A stretch of DNA of 34,150 nucleotides from a virus. Positions within the stretch are counted from its first letter, which is position 1. Every line of letters starts with the position of its first letter. A program made the translations under genes and the position numbers. Below the pieces are notes generated by a model. The model saw nothing but the letters and a program-made list of their open reading frames with translations, did no database searches and was not told the DNA's origin. This document shows positions 30,835 to 34,150 of this stretch, piece by piece. Location of the stretch: the IMG/VR virus record IMGVR_UViG_3300030098_002080, positions 1-34,150 of that record, one strand, 5' to 3'.

Positions 30835-32594
30835 CTGTATCAGTTAAACGAAACAAGGTTCAGTACACAGGTGACAATAGCACCACCGCCTTTAGTGTGA
30901 CCTTTCCATACACTGAAAGCTCGCAAATTAAGGTCTTTCTTGGTGGCACGCTTCAGACGATCACGACGCACTATACGCTTACAAGTCCAGGTGCTACGGG
31001 CACCGTGACGTTTGGCACTGCACCAGGTAGCGGTGTCAATGTCTCGCTGATCCGCGAAACCGACTATTTGCAGGGCGTGGATTACGTCAACAACGACGCC
31101 TTGGACGCCGAAACGCTAGAGAAAGCCTTTGATAAGCTGACCATGATGTGCCAGCAGTTGGACAACAAGATTGAAGGTTCAGTAGGCTTTGAAGAAACCG
31201 TCAGCGATAGCAGCACAACCAGCCTTAAACTCGCTGCTGGGACTACGGACTTAGCAGGCAAGCTGTTGGCCTTTGACAGCACTGGTGCCTTTGTGACCAC
31301 GCAAGAAATTGGGACGTTTAAAGGTAGTGACAACACAACGACTACCGCTGACTACGTGGTGCGCGACCTAATCCGTGACAGCAGTAATGACAACGTGTAC
31401 TTCACGAAGGTGAATGCCGATGCTGGTACTTTACTGACTAACACCGATAAGTTTGAGCTGCTGGTTGACGTTGCCACCGTACGAACGCTCAAGACTCAGG
31501 CGGAAACCGCAAAGACCGCCAGCGAAACCGCAAAGACCGCCAGCGAAGCAGCCCTAGCTTCTTTTCAAGGACAGTACAAAACGGGCAGTAGTGACCCGTA
31601 TAGCGGGAGCGCTGATGCTGGTGACTTATGGTATGACACCAGCGCCAATATTCTAAAGTATTACACGGGCTCCGCGTTTGAGCCGGTCACGACTAGCCTA
31701 GCTTCTGTCAGCAGTAACTACCTGACTATATCGAACCAGGTTATCACCGCAGGCACGGTGCCTGTTGCGTTAGGTGGCACGGGTGCTACTAGTGCAAGTG
31801 CGGCTAGGTCTAACCTTGGAGTAGACGCCGCAGGCACAGATAACAGCACCGATGTAACATTGGCCGGTGCATTGAACTACCTGACGATTAGCGGGCAGGC
31901 GATTACTAGAAACGCAATTGACCTGACGACTGATGTCACAGGCGCTTTGCCACTGGCTAATGGTGGCACGGGTGCCACTTCCGCTAGTGCCGCTAGATCT
32001 GCATTGGGCGTTGATGCAGCAGGCACAGACAATTCTACTGACGTCACCTTGGCAACGGTCACTGGCAACTATCTGAGCATTTCTGGTCAGGCAATTACCG
32101 CAGGTACAGTGCCGATTACACTGGGCGGTACGGGAGCAACCACGGCAAGTGCAGCACGCACAGCTCTAGGCGTTGATGCCGCAGGTACAGACAACAGTAC
32201 CAACGTTACCCTAACTTCTGTTTCTTCCAATTACTTATCGCTTTCCGGCCAAGAAATTACCGCAGGGACCGTACCCGTAGCACTCGGTGGAACAGGAAGT
32301 ACCACAGCATCAGCAGCCAGAACAGCACTTGGAGTCGATCCAAGTGGAACCGACAACTCCACGAATGTGACGTTAGCCACGGTTGCCAACAACTATCTTA
32401 GTTTGTCCGGTCAAGCAATTACTGCTGGTACAGTCCCAGTTTCTTTAGGAGGAACAGGACTTACGTCACTTGGATCAGCAAATCAAGTAATCGCAGTCAA
32501 CTCCGGAGGATCTGCACTAGAGTTTCAAAATCAGTCTGGTGGTGGCGGAATAAGCACAGGAAAAGCAATCGCAATGGCAATCGTTTTTGGATAA
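30831..32594 (+). CDS. Tail fibre protein with T7 gp17-type N terminus and five collagen-like-spaced repeats
   Basis: The 587-residue product starts with a T7-type fibre attachment domain (about 1-135). Visible are SVKRNKVQYTGDNSTTAFSV, FPYTESSQIKVFL, TTHYTLTSPGATGTVTFGTA and LIRETDYLQGVDYVNNDALD. A short helical stretch with a duplicated AKTASET unit leads to five repeats of about 40-65 residues, each beginning NYL(T/S)(I/L)S.Q.IT and most containing LGGTGATSASAAR. The C terminus reads STGKAIAMAIVFG. The repeats should form a trimeric beta shaft. The N-terminal domain binds the adaptor-nozzle junction. No tip or endosialidase-like domain is recognised. Confidence 0.9.
   Translation: MTVSVKRNKVQYTGDNSTTAFSVTFPYTESSQIKVFLGGTLQTITTHYTLTSPGATGTVTFGTAPGSGVNVSLIRETDYLQGVDYVNNDALDAETLEKAFDKLTMMCQQLDNKIEGSVGFEETVSDSSTTSLKLAAGTTDLAGKLLAFDSTGAFVTTQEIGTFKGSDNTTTTADYVVRDLIRDSSNDNVYFTKVNADAGTLLTNTDKFELLVDVATVRTLKTQAETAKTASETAKTASEAALASFQGQYKTGSSDPYSGSADAGDLWYDTSANILKYYTGSAFEPVTTSLASVSSNYLTISNQVITAGTVPVALGGTGATSASAARSNLGVDAAGTDNSTDVTLAGALNYLTISGQAITRNAIDLTTDVTGALPLANGGTGATSASAARSALGVDAAGTDNSTDVTLATVTGNYLSISGQAITAGTVPITLGGTGATTASAARTALGVDAAGTDNSTNVTLTSVSSNYLSLSGQEITAGTVPVALGGTGSTTASAARTALGVDPSGTDNSTNVTLATVANNYLSLSGQAITAGTVPVSLGGTGLTSLGSANQVIAVNSGGSALEFQNQSGGGGISTGKAIAMAIVFG
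31503..31544 (+). repeat. 21-base exact tandem repeat in the fibre gene
   Basis: GAAACCGCAAAGACCGCCAG plus C is present twice without a gap (31503-31523 and 31524-31544). It encodes a seven-residue helical unit, ETAKTAS, so copy changes keep the frame. It lies between the attachment domain and the shaft repeats. Confidence 0.85.
31716..32480 (+). repeat. Five protein-level repeats of the fibre shaft
   Basis: Units begin at 31716, 31875, 32067, 32229 and 32391. Each has NYL(T/S)(I/L)S.Q.IT, four have TVPVALGGTG-like cores, and units 1-4 continue with SAARxxLGVD(A/P)(A/S)GTDNST(D/N)VTL. Unit 2 has an insertion (DLTTDVTGALPLANGG region). The DNA of equivalent segments differs at many third positions although the residues are the same. 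Confidence 0.85.
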
Positions 32595-32597
32595 AAT

Positions 32598-32957
32598 ATG
32601 GCAGCACCTAATATAGTTTCTGTCGGGACCATAACCGGCAAAACGGCAGTTCAGGCAATCGGCACAAGTCCAGCCGCAATCGTGAGCAATGCAGGTTCAT
32701 CTGGGAAGGTCTTTAAGATCAACACACTTCTGATCGCAAATGTGGATGGGACGGTTGCAGCGAATGTCACGGTTGATTTGTATCGGTCTTCAACGGCATA
32801 TCACCTAGTAAAAACCATCAAAGTCTTTGCAGATTCAACTTTAGAAATCATCAATAACAACAGCATTTACCTGGAAGAAGGCGATTCTTTACGTCTTACG
32901 GCTAGTGCAGCCAGTGATTTGGAGGGTATCTGTAGCTACGAGGAGATCAGCGAATGA
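32598..32957 (+). CDS. Small conserved tail-associated protein
   Basis: The 119-residue product lies three bases after the fibre gene and is mostly beta. It reads MAAPNIVSVGTITGKTAVQA, then SSGKVFKINTLLIANVDGTV and YLEEGDSLRLTASAASDLEG, ending CSYEEISE. This pattern is a conserved small protein found in the fibre region of many marine phages, considered structural. The composition suggests a beta-sandwich that may cap or decorate the fibres. Function not established. Its TGA overlaps the next ATG. Confidence 0.7.
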   Translation: MAAPNIVSVGTITGKTAVQAIGTSPAAIVSNAGSSGKVFKINTLLIANVDGTVAANVTVDLYRSSTAYHLVKTIKVFADSTLEIINNNSIYLEEGDSLRLTASAASDLEGICSYEEISE

Positions 32958-33310
32958 GTTTAGCGAGAAACATTGGAGACTTACCGAATGGTGATGATGC
33001 GCCTTTGTTTGGATGCCGTGCCTGGATAAACTTTAATGGCACTGGAACCATAGCAATCAGGGATTCTGGCAATGTTACTAGTATCACTGATAACGGGACA
33101 GGTGACTACACTGTGACTTTTACAACGGCAATGCCGGATGCAAATTACTCTGCTGTTTTATCTGCTGGTCGAACTCAAGATACTACCAATGCAATGAGAG
33201 TTGGTGTTATTAAAGGTCCACCGAATGCGTCTTTTGTGCGAATAGCAACGTGTTCCTCCGATAATAGTACAAGTGACGCAAATGAAGTTTGTGCCGCAAT
33301 TTTCCGTTAA
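32954..33310 (+). CDS. Fibre-tip-like protein, paralogue of the C terminus of the junction-spanning fibre
   Basis: The 118-residue product is nearly all one domain: GCRAWINFNGTGTIAIRDSG, SITDNGTGDYTVTFTTAMPD, ANYSAVLSA and an end in CAAIFR. The same order and most of the same residues make up the last ~110 residues of the fibre that spans the contig ends. It may be a free receptor-binding tip for the T7-like fibre, or a cap. The domain is common at the C terminus of phage fibres and is beta-rich. It follows the previous gene by a four-base overlap. Confidence 0.7.
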   Translation: MSLARNIGDLPNGDDAPLFGCRAWINFNGTGTIAIRDSGNVTSITDNGTGDYTVTFTTAMPDANYSAVLSAGRTQDTTNAMRVGVIKGPPNASFVRIATCSSDNSTSDANEVCAAIFR

Positions 33311-33325
33311 CAACTAAGGAAACTT

Positions 33326-33541
33326 ATGAAACTTGCAATTTTCCCAAATAACGAGGGCACAATCAGTGTGCTAGTGCCAGTGCCTAACAGTGGCCTTACT
33401 TTAGAGCAGGTGTGTTTGAAAGATATACCTTCAGGTGTCCCTTTCCGCTACCTAGACACAGAAGTCACGCCTTTACCAGATCGTGAGTTTAGAGGAGCTT
33501 GGACCGCTGATTTTACCAACCCAGATGGCTACGGAGCGTAA
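33326..33541 (+). CDS. Small tail-fibre accessory protein
   Basis: The 71-residue product has AAGGAA ahead of its ATG. It carries KDIPSGVPFRYLDTEVTPLP, then DREFRGAWTADF, a pattern found in small proteins next to tail-fibre genes (a VP(Y/F)..-d...LP.d..FR.AW signature). It resembles the front part of fibre assembly or chaperone proteins. The following gene resembles the back part, so the two may form a pair. Its stop overlaps the next start (TAATG). Confidence 0.65.
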   Translation: MKLAIFPNNEGTISVLVPVPNSGLTLEQVCLKDIPSGVPFRYLDTEVTPLPDREFRGAWTADFTNPDGYGA

Positions 33542-33765
33542 TGGTTACTATTGATTTAGACAAAGCAAAAGAGATTAAGAAACAGTCACTAAGGCAGCAA
33601 AGGCAGCCATTACTGGAAGAGCAAGATGTCTTCTTCATGAGAGCGCAGGAAGCAGGAGCAGACACGACTGCAATTATCAATGAAAAAATTCGACTTAGAG
33701 ATATAACCAAACTTTGCGATACGGCCACCAGTGTCGAAGAATTAAAAGCAATCTCAGTGAGTTAG
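33541..33765 (+). CDS. Small helical tail-fibre accessory protein
   Basis: The 74-residue product is helical: IDLDKAKEIKKQSLRQQRQP, then LLEEQDVFFMRAQEAGADT, then IINEKIRLRDITKL and a short end with SVEELKAI. The pattern (D..KA.eI....lR..R.p.L...D..fmrA.E.g....-i...k..LRD.t) is common to small proteins beside tail-fibre genes in many phages, often called tail assembly chaperones. Together with the protein at 33326 it may help fold the fibre that begins five bases after its stop codon. Confidence 0.65.
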   Translation: MVTIDLDKAKEIKKQSLRQQRQPLLEEQDVFFMRAQEAGADTTAIINEKIRLRDITKLCDTATSVEELKAISVS

Positions 33766-33769
33766 ACTG

Positions 33770-34150
33770 ATGTCATATATTGGCAGCGTACCAACGCCAG
33801 CAGGCACGGAAACACGTCAAGAATTTACGGCTACCGCATCACAGACTACTTTCGCAACTTCTGGGTATGTAACTGGTAATTTCATTTCAGTCTACTTGAA
33901 CGGCGTACGTCTCAGTAGTGGTACTGATTTCAGTGCTACTAACGGGACCGATGTTGTCCTGACAACAGGAGCAGCGGCAGGTGATTTACTAGCAGTGGAA
34001 ATGCGCAACTCATTAGCAGACATTGGGGCAGGTTTTGCCAGTCGTGCAGAAGTCACTGGGACTAACACTACCGGAACAATTTCTAGTGGGTCTAACAGCC
34101 TGACGGTTGCGTCAGCAACAGGCATCAACGTTGGTGATTTTGTTGTTGAT
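33770..34150 (+). CDS. Tail fibre / receptor-binding protein, 5' part (continues at base 1)
   Basis: The frame opens at ATG 33770 and is still open at the window end; joined through the 98-base repeat it runs to 568, giving 282 residues. The N terminus (SYIGSVPTPAGTETRQEFTA, then TASQTTFATSGYVTGNFISV and YLNGVRLSSGTDFSATNG) is a short beta domain frequent at the start of phage fibre proteins and related to T7-type fibre N domains. A Gly/Ser/Thr-rich shaft follows. The gene comes after two fibre accessory genes. No strong ribosome binding site is seen, so it may depend on translation from the gene just before it. Confidence 0.8.
   Translation, partial: MSYIGSVPTPAGTETRQEFTATASQTTFATSGYVTGNFISVYLNGVRLSSGTDFSATNGTDVVLTTGAAAGDLLAVEMRNSLADIGAGFASRAEVTGTNTTGTISSGSNSLTVASATGINVGDFVVD
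34051..34148. repeat. Terminal direct repeat, right copy
   Basis: The 98 bases equal bases 1-98; the last two bases of the window then differ by one mismatch (34149 a against g at 99). The left copy continues into open coding sequence, so the right copy is most simply the overlap of a circular assembly. Confidence 0.95.

Noticed and set aside
32954-33310. Considered as the variable or template region of a diversity-generating retroelement, because the capsid region resembles BPP-1 and the fibre tip domain is duplicated.
   Set aside because: There is no reverse transcriptase gene, and the two copies differ throughout in sequence rather than only at adenine positions.

Overview
The window holds one complete temperate podovirus-like phage genome of about 34.05 kb. 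Bases 1-98 recur exactly at 34051-34148, and a tail-fibre reading frame that starts at 33770 runs off the right end and continues in frame to 568. The contig is therefore best read as a circle, or a circularly permuted or terminally overlapping assembly, cut inside that gene. The host is probably a proteobacterium: the phage carries the 3' half of a CAU-anticodon tRNA with an encoded CCA as its attachment site. Several tail proteins resemble those of marine phages. No host gene is present, so the species cannot be named.

Layout. 33770 to 568: second tail fibre, across the junction. 595-1458: lysis cassette of two small membrane proteins around an M15 peptidase endolysin, closed by a UUCG hairpin. 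1459-2736: attP in tRNA-derived sequence with flanking arm repeats, then a tyrosine integrase on the minus strand. 2867-3625: immunity region with a minus-strand HTH repressor, an operator-rich divergent intergenic space and a small Cro-like protein. 3622-6992: early genes, including a five-module zinc-knuckle protein that apparently starts at CTG, a zinc-ribbon/LacI-type HTH protein and a GIY-YIG (T5orf172) protein. 6997-9358: replication and recombination genes: a probable ssDNA-binding protein, a lambda-O-like initiator with iterons and an AT-rich stretch inside its gene, a helicase-loader-like protein and RusA. A minus-strand HTH gene follows.

10009-33765 is one long rightward morphogenesis block: terminase small subunit, a run of tiny lysine-rich proteins, terminase large subunit, portal, Bbp19-like protein, scaffold, major capsid protein, neck proteins resembling T7 gp11 and gp12, four internal-virion or ejection proteins, a T7-type tail fibre and accessory fibre proteins. 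Genes mostly overlap by ATGA, TAATG or similar, so translation is probably coupled.

The phage combines a T7-like virion with lambda-like control and replication. I see no phage RNA polymerase and no DNA polymerase, so it should depend on host transcription and on the host replisome recruited by the O/P-like pair. The most unusual points are the long frame 4038-5252, which has only one stop codon and no ordinary start for either half; the regular C-x2-C-x13-C-x3-C protein; the probable origin inside the initiator gene; a 16-bp hairpin that buries the ribosome binding site of the major capsid gene; and tail-fibre repeats conserved in protein but divergent in codons.
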